Positions 12,228 to 22,862 are shown, numbered from the stretch's first letter. The stretch is DNA of 64,000 nucleotides from Puccinellia tenuiflora (GCA_012064385.1 QRDG01000241.1:291312-355311); one strand, 5' to 3'. Program-made: numbers and translations. Notes: generated from the letters alone by a model not told the origin.

Positions 12228-12899
12228 TCAAACCGCGGGCCACTCCAGAGAAGAACAAAGCTCGGCGAAGAAAGCACGGCTCGGTTGCTGCAGGCGCAAC
12301 GCCTCCACCACGTCGGCGGAAGCAACGACGACCGCAGACGAACTCGCCGTGTCGTCGAGATCGAGGTCATCGTCGACGACACCATAGCGGTTCATTGCGG
12401 CCTCGTCTTTCCGTTGGACGACGACGGCCCTTCTCTTCTTCCTGCTCTTCGCCTCGCCCGAGCCACGAGACCGAGTAGAGACCATTAAGGAACGGGGGCC
12501 AGAGACGCGACGACTGCCGCCGCCAATGCCGGAATCGCAGCATTGGTCGCCGCCGCCGAAGGACGACCGACGACGCTGCTTGTTCATGTGGCTTTGCGCT
12601 TGCGGTAGCTCCTCCTCTTCGCCGTCCCGCGGGTGAGGCAGTGGGCCGGAGGAGGCGTCGGAGACCATGGAGTCCTCCTCCTCGTCGGAGTCATAATACT
12701 CCTGCTGCGGCGACATCTGCCTCCGGTCGACGACGTCGGCTGGATGGCGAGGCAGCGTGCAGCATTGCTGCTGCTGGCCTGACCCGGAATGGTCCAGGTA
12801 GAGGGTCCAGCCGGACTGGCACCCGCTGCTGCACTGCGAGCTCTCCTCCTCCTCCTCCTCCTCGTCGACGAAGGCTTCTTCTTCTTCTCTCCCCGTCAT
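12228..12899 (-). CDS. SOB FIVE-LIKE (SOFL) family protein, 223 residues
   Basis: Seen: residues 24-38 contain SGCQSGWTLYLDHS, and residues 75-87 contain EDSMVSDASSGPL. These are the two hallmark SOFL motifs. A third conserved block, DLDLDDTASSS, lies at 178-188. The N-terminus is acidic (glutamate runs at 5-19), and residues 151-157 (KSRKKRR) form a likely nuclear signal. Known: Arabidopsis SOB5 and SOFL1/2 raise cytokinin levels and delay senescence; their biochemical activity is not established. The first ATG gives an acidic N-terminus leading straight into motif A, and a TATA box lies 170 bases upstream, so this start is preferred. The C-terminus past residue 190 is not conserved to my knowledge, so a short 3' intron or alternative end cannot be excluded. 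This is the only intact host protein gene I see here. Confidence 0.9.
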   Translation of the reverse strand: MTGREEEEAFVDEEEEEEESSQCSSGCQSGWTLYLDHSGSGQQQQCCTLPRHPADVVDRRQMSPQQEYYDSDEEEDSMVSDASSGPLPHPRDGEEEELPQAQSHMNKQRRRSSFGGGDQCCDSGIGGGSRRVSGPRSLMVSTRSRGSGEAKSRKKRRAVVVQRKDEAAMNRYGVVDDDLDLDDTASSSAVVVASADVVEALRLQQPSRAFFAELCSSLEWPAV

Positions 12900-13068
12900 G
12901 CCGCGATCCGATCAGAACCAGATCGAGCAGCTTAGCTTTCTCCGGCTAAGCTAAGCTCTGGCGTGAGAGGATGTGTTGTGTGCTCTGCTTGGTGTAGTGG
13001 CCAGTTGCAGTAGAGTGTATAAGAGGAGGAGAGTGGAGTGGGGATCTCGAGGCAAGTGGAAACGCTTG

Positions 13069-13075
13069 TTTTATA
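13069..13075 (-). promoter_or_regulatory. TATA box of the SOFL gene
   Basis: TATAAAA on the minus strand, about 170 bases upstream of the SOFL start codon, leaving a plausible 130-140-base 5' leader. An alternative TATA-like string lies at about 13017-13023 but matches the consensus less well. Confidence 0.65.
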
Positions 13076-13383
13076 CGGGGCGCAGCTGGGCAACCCATTC
13101 TTGGTTCCTGTCCACGGACAGGGGCACATGCGGGCGTGGGAGGAGTGCACGCTAAAACGAGCCGTGCACGTGCGCCACGTACGGAAGAGCCGGGGACATC
13201 GATCCCGGCTGGGATCCGACTTGCGGATCGGCTTGGTTGTGTGGTGGTGGAAGCCGTCCAAGATAGCCGGTATTTCTCTTCAACTTTTTTTTCTAAGAAG
13301 AAACACACTATCAAATCAAAGCTCACAAACATGCACGCACACTCAACCATATAAACACACACACATAAGTCATACTAGTGTTA

Positions 13384-13593
13384 GACCAGCCACAATGGGG
13401 GTATCATAGGTGGTACTAGTATCATAGGTAGATACTGTAACATAACGGATTTTAATGCAAAATGAGTCTACACCCTAATAAATGTAGTATTATATGATAT
13501 CACAAATATGTTACTACCCATTGTGAAGATAGTAACATAGACTAGTATCATATGCATGATACTAGTATATGATACTCCCCATTATGACTAGTC
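13384..13593. mobile_element. Tourist-like (PIF/Harbinger) MITE, 210 bases
   Basis: Terminal inverted repeats GACCAGCCACAATGGGG on the left and, inverted, GACTAGTCATAATGGGG on the right, flanked by TTA at 13381-13383 and 13594-13596. The three-base TTA duplication is the signature of PIF/Harbinger elements. It is non-coding and sits about 310 bases upstream of the SOFL TATA box, so it could affect that promoter. Confidence 0.8.
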
Positions 13594-13596
13594 TTA

Positions 13597-14225
13597 GCAC
13601 CTCTGATAGATTGAGTCGACGGATCTTGAGGTTGACAAATTCATCATGGACATCTCGTTATTGACTATTGATTAAATCCACAAATAAATACGGATAAATA
13701 CAAGCACTCATGCCAAGATTAGAATAACCTAGGTAGGCTGGTTTCCACCCTAAGGAACCTAATTAACCAATGTTACGCTTGGTTGACTTCTCTTATAAAA
13801 AATAAATACTATTAGGTAAATGCTCGTGCGTTAAAGTATATACAATTATCTGTTTACCAGTTGATAATGTTTAACCTACTTTGAGCCGAGGCATTATACT
13901 TAGCCAGTGCCATTCATAAGTCTTGTATCTTCACAATCATGACTAACCATGACACATTATGCTACTGCTTTGGATGTGACTTGTTGTTGTTATGCTCCTC
14001 ATGCCGATGGCCTTCATCTCCGTTGTGTGGCCATTGTTCCCACCATGGCCGTCATGGGTGTGGCAACCCTAGCCGTCCTCGTCGTCATGCACACATGGTC
14101 GTCGAGGGATTCCTCATAGTCCTTGCAAGGCCGTCATCATACGTGTCATGGTCATGTACATTCCCACAACCATGCACGTTGTGAACGTCATGGCCCCTTT
14201 TGACAAATCCAAATCAAGAAAACCA
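13597..14225. other. Intergenic DNA
   Basis: No feature recognised. Short open stretches at 13939-14184 and around 14100 look coding-like in places but lack any domain. The last five bases before element A (14226-14230, ctatg) are its left TSD. Confidence 0.4.
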
Positions 14226-14365
14226 CTATGTGTCGGGGATATAACCCCGGGTACCCCAGAGTTGGTGGTTTATTGGTATATTGGAAGGAAGAGACAGCAA
14301 GTAAATGAATGCAAGATAAGGGAAAAGCAGAAGAGGGCAGCGTGCCCGACATTGGCATGGCCCAG

Positions 14366-14911
14366 GCCGACATACCAGTCGGCGGGCCGACATAAGTTTA
14401 TGTCGGATTCCCTAACCCGGCTGGGCCTCTGTTTCTCCCGCACGGGCCCCGGTTGGGCCGAACCTCCACTGCCGACATCCCCCGCGGGCCATATCCTCCG
14501 CACCACTCCCTCAGGCCGGCATCTCGCCAGGCCGACATAGGCTTATGTCGGCAGCACCGCTCCCGGGTAATCGTTACTACCTCGCCACGCCCCGGTCCTC
14601 GTTCAACCGACACCACCAGGCCACTTCTTCGAACGTCCAGGCAGCCGAGTTACCCCAGGCCCGCGTACAGTGCCAGGCCGACATAGCCTATGTCGGCTGG
14701 CCAGGCTATCCCGGCCGGATCACTCTCCGCCCCACGCCCGGGCCGGCATATGCAGCACTGTTCATCACCCCATGACCGACATAGGTGCCCATCGATGGCA
14801 CATGCTATGTCGGTTCTCTTCATCAATTACTCTCCATTGATGCCGGGTCTTGGGACACCCATGGCTCAGACCGGCATCGCTGCCTGCTCACCCTCGCCTC
14901 TCTATGTCGGT
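14366..14911 (+). promoter_or_regulatory. Cluster of ten DRE/CRT (RCCGACAT) sites in the U3 of element A
   Basis: Seen: ten exact copies of GCCGACAT or ACCGACAT on either strand within 546 bases, where well under one would be expected by chance. Known: A/GCCGAC is the DRE/CRT core bound by DREB/CBF factors in cold and drought responses, and A/GCCGACNT is the extended form favoured by DREB1A targets. Inferred: the LTR may be cold- or drought-inducible. The inverted pairing could alternatively mark a hairpin or another protein's site. Confidence 0.6.
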
Positions 14912-15115
14912 CTTGGGACCCTCCTAGCTCGGACCGGCATTGTTCGCTGCCAGACAGATATTTCCAGGAGGAGACAAGCGCCACTGTAGCCATGCCGGGC
15001 TACTGTGCCGGCATAGTACAGCACTATTAGGGAATAGTGCGACAAGACCCCAGTAGTCATCTCAGCTATAGTGTGGCACTGTGCCGTGGGGCATCCCCTT
15101 GTCCCCTGGGCTCCC

Positions 15116-15123
15116 TTTATAAG
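15116..15123 (+). promoter_or_regulatory. TATA box of the element A left LTR
   Basis: TTTATAAG in a CCCTTTATAAGGAGC context, conserved in the right LTR at about 19014-19021. It lies about 205 bases downstream of the last DRE-like site, as expected for U3 regulatory elements upstream of a core promoter. Confidence 0.7.
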
Positions 15124-15440
15124 GAGCACCAGGGGGAACGCTCAGGAGACCCGACCCGGGATTCTCTTTCCCCCTCGCTCCATACGAGCTCTTCTTCCTC
15201 CTCTAGAGAAACAGCTCAAGGAGCAACTATGTACCTCACATATACATCATCATATATAGATTCAGACAAGCAGGAGTAGGGGTTTTACCTCCTCACGAGG
15301 GCCCTGAACCTGGGTAGATCGCGTGTGTGCTTTACTCTGTGTGCGTAATTCTACACACTATCCCTCCCCGGTGCCAACAGCGTCCATCGGCCCCAACTTA
15401 AGCCATCCTATGGCATCTGTCTGTTCACCACGACGACAGT

Positions 15441-15458
15441 TGGCGCCCACCGTGGGGC
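15441..15458 (+). other. Primer-binding site of element A
   Basis: TGGCGCCCACCGTGGGGC, two bases after the LTR end. It is identical to the PBS of element C (36137-36154, minus strand). The tRNA used is not assigned here. Confidence 0.85.
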
Positions 15459-17252
15459 TGACAGTGGCGCTGGCTGGGTTCCAACCGGACGGGACCTTCT
15501 TCATCAACTCTGGCGAGCTCCGCGGGTCGGATTCCGCTATTCGGCTCTCGGGGCGGCTTCTCCAACTTCTTCATCATCGATGCCGGTGCGGCGTCTTTGT
15601 CGTCTCCCGCGAGGCCCGGAGGCTCGACGTCGTCATCGCCTCCACGCATTCGCACCTCCTTCATCGACACCAGCAGCTCCAACGAATCCCGAGGACTGTG
15701 GCATCTTTTCCGTTTCTATGGCTTAGTCCGGCGGCTCAACACCGACACCGCCGCCGTGCTCACTGGCCAGGTTGTCTCGCCAGTCCGCTCGACCCGTTCG
15801 GCCGTGCCGTCAGGCTCGTGCTCCTCGCTATCCCGGGCCACCGGCCTGCTCCACGCGTTGCGTGCGCGCGTGCTCTAGCCGAGTCAGAGGCATGTCGGCC
15901 ACCGAAGGATGTGGTGTCGTTGCCGAATAAGGTAGAGAGGTAAGAAGCTGTAGAGAAATCTTGTGTCGGCTTTGATACACGGGCCGAGTGCCCGAGTTAA
16001 TGAATAGAAGAAAAGAAAAGAGATGGATCCCGTTGGGTTAGTGTGTGTCGATGGAAAGGAGTCAGCTGTCGAGATAGAAAAGTAAGAAGTATCATGTCGG
16101 TCAATGCATGTATGTCGGCCGAGTGTGCATGCCGGGTAAATGGACTCAGATTGCGTCGTATGCCGATAAAGGCCTGGCCGAGTAAGATGATAACTCGGCT
16201 GAGTTTTGTGGTACCGACATAGGTGTCATGTCGGCTGGAAATAGGCCAGCTGGGATAACTGGGCCGGGATAAAAACTGGCATATGACCGCTGAGATAAAT
16301 TGCCAACATAGATAGTATGTCGGCCAAGAGAAAGTCTGGCATAGACTGCCGAAATGTAAGTTTGTCCGAGATGCAAATCCGACATGCCATGTGGACATAA
16401 CAAGCGTGCCGACTATGCATGTTGGCTCTGTTTGGTTGGCCGACTGGGCGAAACCCAGCTTTTCCCATGCAGGTCTCGCTCGTCTTTGACTCGGTTTGAA
16501 TGCCCCGGACTGGGCAAACTTGTATGCCTCCACGCAATCGGCATCATCAATGCAACGTAAGTAGTTACCGCATATATACTAGTACCAAGCATATGAGGAT
16601 CACCTCAAAAGTTACTCGGGGGCTGTCCCTTTGTATCTTTCTTAGATGTTTTCCCCGGGAACGAGATGTCTTGACCCGGCGACTGGCCGACCAGTCAGTT
16701 TTATGTTTGCTCCTAGATAATAAAAGAAACTCGGGGACTCGGTTGAGACCGAGTCTGCATCTTCATGCATAGTTTTGCTGATTCTGTCATATGCTAGAGT
16801 TAATTTCATCTGTCAGTAGAGTTGTTGTTAAAGTTAAGTACTCATTACAAATATGCTCGGACTAATCCTGTATGGTGGTATCGGTTTTACCGAGTAAAGA
16901 GTTCATCCCCAAGATCATGGTTGTGTCGATTATCCCGGATCGCCCAAAATATCATGGCATCTATAACCTATCTCGAATCACCGTTTACGTCGGATCAACC
17001 AAAATATCATGGCATCATCACAAAATATCTCGCAATCACCGGTTATGTCGGCTTGCCAAATATCTGGGCATCATCCGTTATTTCATATCGCCAAGTATCA
17101 TGGCATCGACAAGTACGTCGGATCACCACATATGTCTGTTTGCCTTGTATGCCGGCAAGGCCGGTGGACTTCATGTCCAGGATGACAACAAAAATCTGGT
17201 GGACCCAGCGTCCATAATCCGACATAGCCCATGAGGGCAATATGTCAAAGCA
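15459..17252 (+). other. Element A internal leader, non-coding
   Basis: GC-rich gag-leader-like DNA to about 15940, then text dominated by GTCGG and CCGAC words. No frame has a recognisable gag domain and all candidate frames are short or run into the LTR. PPT-like strings CTCGGGGGCTG (16615-16625) and CTCGGGGACTC (16730-16740) occur inside the region. They suggest an internal deletion or ancient recombination during formation of this non-autonomous element. More RCCGACAT sites are present, for example at 16112, 16213 and 16228. Confidence 0.6.
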
Positions 17253-17904
17253 GCCCATGCGGGCAAGTAGTTGGTTCAGCTAATGCTGCCGACATAACAC
17301 TTCGGTAATGCTCATGATGGCTAAAAACCGGTATATGATAGTGCCCAAGTAGGCTGTATGTCGGTCCAGCTAATGCTGCCGACATACGATTTCGGTAATG
17401 CCCGAGATGGCTAAAAACCGGTATATGTTGATGCCCAAGCAGGCTGTATGTCGGTCCAGCTAATGCTGCCAACATACGATTTCGGTAATGCCCGAGATGG
17501 CTAAAAACTAGTGCTGGCCATGGGCAGCCCGGCCCGGCCCGGATGTGCCATCGGGCCGGGCTCGGGCCTGTATTTCGGGCCCGACGGTCGGGCCGGGCCG
17601 GGCTCGGGCTTAAGGAAAACAAGATTTCAGCTTCTGTCGGGCCGGGCCGGTCGGGCTTTGTCGGGCTTTGGTCGGGCCGGGCTCGGGCCCGATTTCTGCG
17701 GCCCGACAGTCGGGCCGGGCCTAGATTTTCTGCACCGGGCTTTTTCTAGGCCCGGCCCGAGCCCGGCCCGGCCCAAGAAATGGCCAGGTCTACTAAAAAC
17801 TGACATATGATGATACACAAGCAGGATGTATATCGGTCCAGCTCCTGCTGTTGACATACGACTTCGGTGACACCCGAGTTGGCTATAAACCAACGTATGA
17901 CAGT
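17253..17904 (+). repeat. About four 90-base tandem repeats in element A, split by a hAT MITE
   Basis: Unit starts near 17253, 17343, 17433 and 17815. Removing the 284-base MITE and its 8-base TSD puts the last start exactly 90 bases after the third. Most units carry TATGTCGGT and GCCGACATA in opposite orientations. The fourth copy and the sequence after it are more diverged. Confidence 0.85.
17509..17792. mobile_element. hAT-type MITE, 284 bases, rich in GGGCC/GGCCC
   Basis: Flanked by the 8-base direct repeat CTAAAAAC at 17501-17508 and 17793-17800, the TSD length of hAT elements. Ends are TAGTGCTGGCCAT on the left and, inverted, TAGACCTGGCCAT on the right. The interior is nearly all runs of CGGGCC-type words with self-complementary potential and no coding. 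Confidence 0.88.
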
Positions 17905-18100
17905 GTTCATAAAAGCTCTATGTCGACTCAGCCCAAGCAGGCAATATATATACCGACATAGCCCATGAAGGCTAAGTGTTGATGAGACATTACTCAAGTT
18001 GGTCACATAGTTGTTCAGCCCATGCAGGCTATGTTTCAATACCAACTTTGTGATACCTTAGTTGATTAGCCTATGCGCGAATCTGCGATTCCCACATAGT

Positions 18101-18112
18101 CTCGGGGACTAC
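18101..18112 (+). other. Polypurine tract of element A
   Basis: CTCGGGGACTAC ends exactly at the first base of the right LTR, the usual plus-strand priming site layout in grass gypsy elements of this kind. Confidence 0.75.
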
Positions 18113-19266
18113 TGTCAGGGATATAACCCCGGGTACCCCAAAGTTGGTGGTTTATTGGTATATTGAAAGGAAGAGACAACAAGTAAATGAATGCAAGATA
18201 AGGGAAAAGCAGAAGAGGGCAGCGTGTCCGACATTTGCATGGCCCAGGCCGGCATGCCAGTCGGCGGGCCGACATAAGTTTATGTCGGATTCCCTAACCC
18301 GGCTGTGCCTCTGTTTCTCCCGCACGGGCCCTGGTTGGGCCGAACCTCCACTGCCGACATCCCCCGCGGGCCATATCCTCCGCACCACTCCCTCAGGCCA
18401 GCATCTCGCCAGGCCGACATAGGCTTATGTCGGCAGCACCACTCCCGGGTAATCATTACTACCTCGCCATGCCCCGGTCCTCGTTCAACCAACACCACCA
18501 GGCCAGTTCTTCGACCGATGTCTAGGCAGCCGAGTTACCCCAGGCCGGCGTACAGTGCCAGGCCGACATAGCATATGTCGGCTGGCCAGGCTATCCCGGC
18601 CGGCTCACTCTCCGCTCCCGCGCCCGGGCCGGCATATGCAACACTCTTCATCACCCCATGACCGACATAGGTGCCCATCGATGGCACATGCTATGTCGGT
18701 TCTCTTCATCAAATACTCTCCATCACTGTCGGGTCTTGGGACGCCCATGGCTCAGACCGGCATCGCTGCCTGCTCACCCTCGCCAGCTACCTTGCCTCCC
18801 TATGTCGGTCTTGGGATGCTCCTAGCTCGGACCGGCATTGTTCGCTGCCAGACAGATATTTTCAGGAGGAGACAAGCGCCACTATAGCCATGCCGGGCTA
18901 CTGTGCCGACATAGTACAACACTATTAGGGAATAGTGCGACAAGACCCCAGTAGTCATCTCAGCTATAGTGTGGCCCTATGTCGTGGGGCATCCCCTTGT
19001 CCCCTGGGCTCCCTTTATAAGGAGCACCATGGGGAACGCTTAGGAGACGGGACCCGGGATTCTCTTTCCCCTCGCTCCATACGAGCACTTCTTCCTCCTC
19101 TAGAGAAATAGCTCAAGGAGCAACTATGTACCTCACATATACATCATCATATACAGATCAGACAAGCAGGAGTAGGGGTTTACCTCCTCGCGAGGGCCCT
19201 GAATCTGGGTAGATCGCGTGTGTGCTTTACTCTGTGTGCGTAATTCTACACACAATCCCTCCCCGG
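18113..19266 (+). repeat. Element A right (3') LTR, first part
   Basis: Begins TGTCAGGGAT and matches 14231-15400. It is interrupted after CCCGG (19262-19266) by element B and continues at 37319. Ten RCCGACAT sites are again present (18268, 18353, 18413, 18427, 18562, 18574, 18661, 18693, 18802, 18905). One left-LTR site (14366) is mutated here and an extra one appears at 18905. Confidence 0.93.
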
Positions 19267-22200
19267 TGTAACGCCCCAAGATCGGTACTATGCAGATTTG
19301 AGCGTTTCCGCCAAATACGCATAATAACGATCCTAGCACGTCGCAACACACACATTATGCGGGTGGATTTGTGATAACATTACAACAGTTCTCGATGGAA
19401 CCCACAAAACAACATATATACAACAACGGCTCACCGAGTCAAGAATACAAAAGATACAATACAAAGATTCAAAATAACAACGGACGCGGGTAGCGTCCGG
19501 CTACGGACAAGAAACAAATTGGACTAAGAGTTCTGAAGATAAACGAAGGAACCATATCCCTGCCCAGGCCAAGCCGGAGGGATTCCCAAGCTAACGTCGT
19601 CAAACTTCAAACCTGTCGGCTGCATTGGAATAGCAGCGCCGAAGGGTTCAGTACTACAAACAGTACTGGCAAGTAATACTCACAAGATATCAAAGCTGGA
19701 ATTCTGGGGGAAGAGGGTTAGCGATTGAGGCGGCGGCAAGCAACACTAACAACTTATAGAGACACACTACAAACATTCGTCTACAAGAGACAAGGTAAGA
19801 GAGCGCAGAAAGAACCAACTATACTACTCACCACATCAAAAACCCGCCCAAGTATTACTCCCTCGATCAACCACCCGCGAGGAAGCAATCAGGGCAACTC
19901 ACACGGTGGTTCAGTTTTTATGGGTTATTATTCAAGTGATCTATCTTACTAGTCAAGTTATAATCATTAGGTGCAAGTTGTCTATGATCTTTTTAGCCAG
20001 CACATTTCACCAAGTCGTCCATAACCGCGAACACGGCTTTTCGAAAAGATTTCACCCTGCAAGGATGCACCAATGAACCCACACACATCGAAACACTCAC
20101 TTAGAGTTGTACCGGTGGAGCATTCGACGCAATACTTCCCTTCTCTACAAACAAGTCCAGGGAGCCACCTAGCTAGGTCTGATCCACCTTGAGAGTCCGG
20201 CCGAAGCTTCGAGGTGGGCCTAACCGTTGTGTGCGCGGCATCGGGAGGAATACTCATACGATTGTCCTCCGTCCACATTCGATAAACGACCAGGCAGCAA
20301 GACCTACTGAAACACCCGAATTACTTGTGGCATCTGGACAGGTTTGAGGATCCGGTAATAGATTGCGGGGAGGCCCATAGAACTCCCACATGTGATTAGT
20401 GCGCTCAGTCTTGGATCAGCGGAAAATAACTCGGGTCCTATGCGACACTAGTAGAACAAAACGCCACGATTGGCCTTCCGCCGGTTCCTTATCTTTATTA
20501 AGTTATTCCCATCGCAACAGAAAAATAAAGATTAACATTTTTAGTTGAGCCTAGCTATCATATTGAAAACAAGACTAGATAAAGAGATAACAGGACTCAG
20601 GCAAAGCACCTAAGCATGCACTAGGACTCGCAAGGCTAACAAGTTAAACAAGCAGTAGGTTAATAGGATGTGGAGGTGTGGCTATATCATGGCTGCCAGG
20701 TAAACATGCAAATAGGATCGAGACACAAGCATCGTAACATAAGGCTAGCAAGGAACAAAAGATAAGACGAGTAAGAGACAGAAAACAAGCAAAGATAGCA
20801 AGGGAGTATCACTTGCCTGCAATCCGGTAGAGGTAGCAGAACCTGTCGTTGCTCACATCAACTCATCGTCCTATTCCCGAAGAAGCAACGAACACTGGGA
20901 ACGAAAAATATGCATTTTATTTCTACGGCAAAAGAAGCGTCATGTTGATGACATGATGCATGAAAAATTAAATGTTGTCCAATTTTATTCCCTAACACAT
21001 GGCAAAGCATTTTAAATGGGATCGGTGCACAATATAAATGCACTGGACAAACCCCATAATTAAATTGATTTAATTCGACTAAATGGATAAAGGTGCGATG
21101 TTAATTAATGATGCATGATTTTATAAGATACGCATATATATGATATAGGGGTTAGGGTTTGGGTTCACACGTCGGGTTCGGGGGACCTTCGGATTCGAAA
21201 CCACCGTCTTCGAGTCAGAGAGGAAGTAGTCATCGTAGTCGAAGTAGTCGTTCCGGTTGAAGTAGTCGAGGTAGTCGACGTCGTGGAAGTTGTCGTAATC
21301 GGGTCGTCGTTGTGGCGGACCTTGGAGTTCCGGGCATCGGGTCTTCGGGGTTCACGGCGTCGGGGTACACAGCATCGGAGAACTCGGCGGGTTCCGGTCG
21401 GGGTAGATCTTGTCGTATCCGTCTTCGGTCATCGGGTCGGAGAACTCGGATTCACGGAGTCGGGGTACTCGGTCGTCGAGGAAGATCTTGTCAGGTTCCG
21501 GTCTTCGGGCTTCACGGAGTCGACCTTTGGTTTCACGACGGGAAACGGAGATCAGGCACACAGGTCGGGGAACCGTGGACGGGGCTGCAGATCTTGGCGT
21601 CGGGAACGGAAAACACATCGGGAACATCCGGCTCCGGGAACGACCGTCGGGGACAGCAGCAGCACAAGCACGGACGGAGGCGTCAGGAAACACGACGGAG
21701 ACGGAAAGACACGGCCTCACGAGGCAACACCACCGGGCATGGACGGAGAGCGACCGCATGCCAACAGCAGCAGGACATGGAGGCAGAGGGCTCGAGGAGA
21801 GGAAGGCCGGCCATGGCGGGAGGAGACGATGGCCGGAGGCAGGGCACGCAGCGCCGGGTCGAGCTGGATGTAGGGAAGACGGAGGAGGGAGGAGACGACC
21901 ACGGGAGGAGAAGGGGAGCCGCGGGAGGGAGAAGAGGAGGAGGAGAGGGCGGCCGAGGGAAGGAGAAGGGATGGGGAGGAGCCGAGGGAGGCCGGCGGCG
22001 GCCGGTGGTCGGAGAGAGGATGAGGAGGTGTGGCAGCGCGGAGGGAGGTCGGGGACGTGCACGGGGCGGCGCTGGACGGAGAGGAGAAGGGCCGGGGAGC
22101 GGGGCCGCGCGAGGTGAGGAGGAGAACGGCGGCGGACGGCCGACGAGGAGGAGAGCCGGGGAGCGCAGGCGGAGGAGCTCGCGGAGGCAGGGGATGGCCG

Positions 22201-22862
22201 GGCGCGACAGGTGCGAGTCGAGGCCGTCGGGGTCGGGGCGAGGAGGATGGCGGCCGAGGCGCAGGGCGGCGCGATGGTGGCGAGGAGGAGCAGGGAGAGG
22301 CGCGGGGAGGCGAGGTGCGGGTGGAAGAAGACGGTGCGGGGAGGAGCACGCACGGGTGCGGGGATCGAGCGGGGAAGGTGCGGGGAGGAAGAAGATGGGG
22401 TGCGGGCACGGGAAGGAAAGGAGAAGGAGAAAAAATAAAAGAAAGAGGAGAGAGAAAAGATAGAGGGGGAAAAAGGGAAAAAAGTACGAGGTGGAAGGGC
22501 ATTTTTGCGAAAACAGAAAAATGGAGGAGGGTGGCTGCAAGGTGCAGGGGGTGGGAAAGGAAAACAGCCAGGGGAAACCCTAGGGTTTGGAGGTTAGGTG
22601 GGCTTGGGCCAGTTTTTGGGCTACTCTCTCGCGTCTCAAAATTATTTTTCTTTTGCAAATTAATTTGGCAATTAATTTTTAAAAACGGAGACGATTGTCT
22701 CGGTAAAACTTTTCCGGCAAATATTAGCAAAATAAAATAGGGTTTAATGAAATAGTTTTTTTTTGCGGACATAAACATGCGATGCGATGATGCTGATGCC
22801 ATGATGATGCAAAAACAAAAACAAGCAAAAATCTAATTTGGGGAAAACCCCAGGGCATTACA
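19267..22862 (-). repeat. Element B left LTR (3' LTR in its own orientation)
   Basis: 3,596 bases, matching 23308 onward. Contains a strongly purine-rich plus strand at about 21780-22460 and several long overlapping frames there that are composition artefacts. It lacks a 22-base segment near 19340 present in the right LTR, and retains about 268 bases (about 20764-21032) that the right LTR has lost. Confidence 0.9.
21780..22460 (+). repeat. Purine-rich, strand-asymmetric block in the element B LTR
   Basis: The plus strand is overwhelmingly G and A (GGAGGAG and GAGGAAG words), with the same block at about 26095-26710 in the right LTR. It yields long open frames on both strands without domains. 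Such runs can form triplex or G-rich structures and are a common cause of false gene calls. Confidence 0.75.

Larger units (their letters stand above)
14231..15438 (+). repeat. Element A left (5') LTR, 1,208 bases
   Basis: Begins TGTCGGGGAT and ends ACGACGACA, followed directly by the PBS. U3 runs to the TATA box at 15116 and contains ten perfect RCCGACAT sites in both orientations. They start at 14366, 14386, 14471, 14531, 14545, 14677, 14690, 14775, 14807 and 14904. Several form inverted pairs such as 14531/14545 and 14677/14690. A CTCTCTAGAGA-like leader and AATTCTACACAC lie in R/U5. Confidence 0.93.

Noticed and set aside
13939..14225. Coding-like valine/methionine-rich stretch left of element A
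   Set aside because: Short, no start or splice context and no recognised family.
15323..15943. A 206-codon frame spanning the LTR/PBS boundary of element A as a possible gag
   Set aside because: It starts inside the LTR and shows no gag core motif; element A appears non-coding.
17253..17904. Regular direct repeats considered as a CRISPR-like array
   Set aside because: Units are contiguous 90-base tandem repeats without unique spacers, in a plant retrotransposon.
21312..22802. Long overlapping open frames (up to 383 codons) on both strands in the left LTR of element B
   Set aside because: They follow a purine-rich, low-complexity stretch, recur in the other LTR with changed lengths, and contain only runs of R, G, E, P or S without domains.
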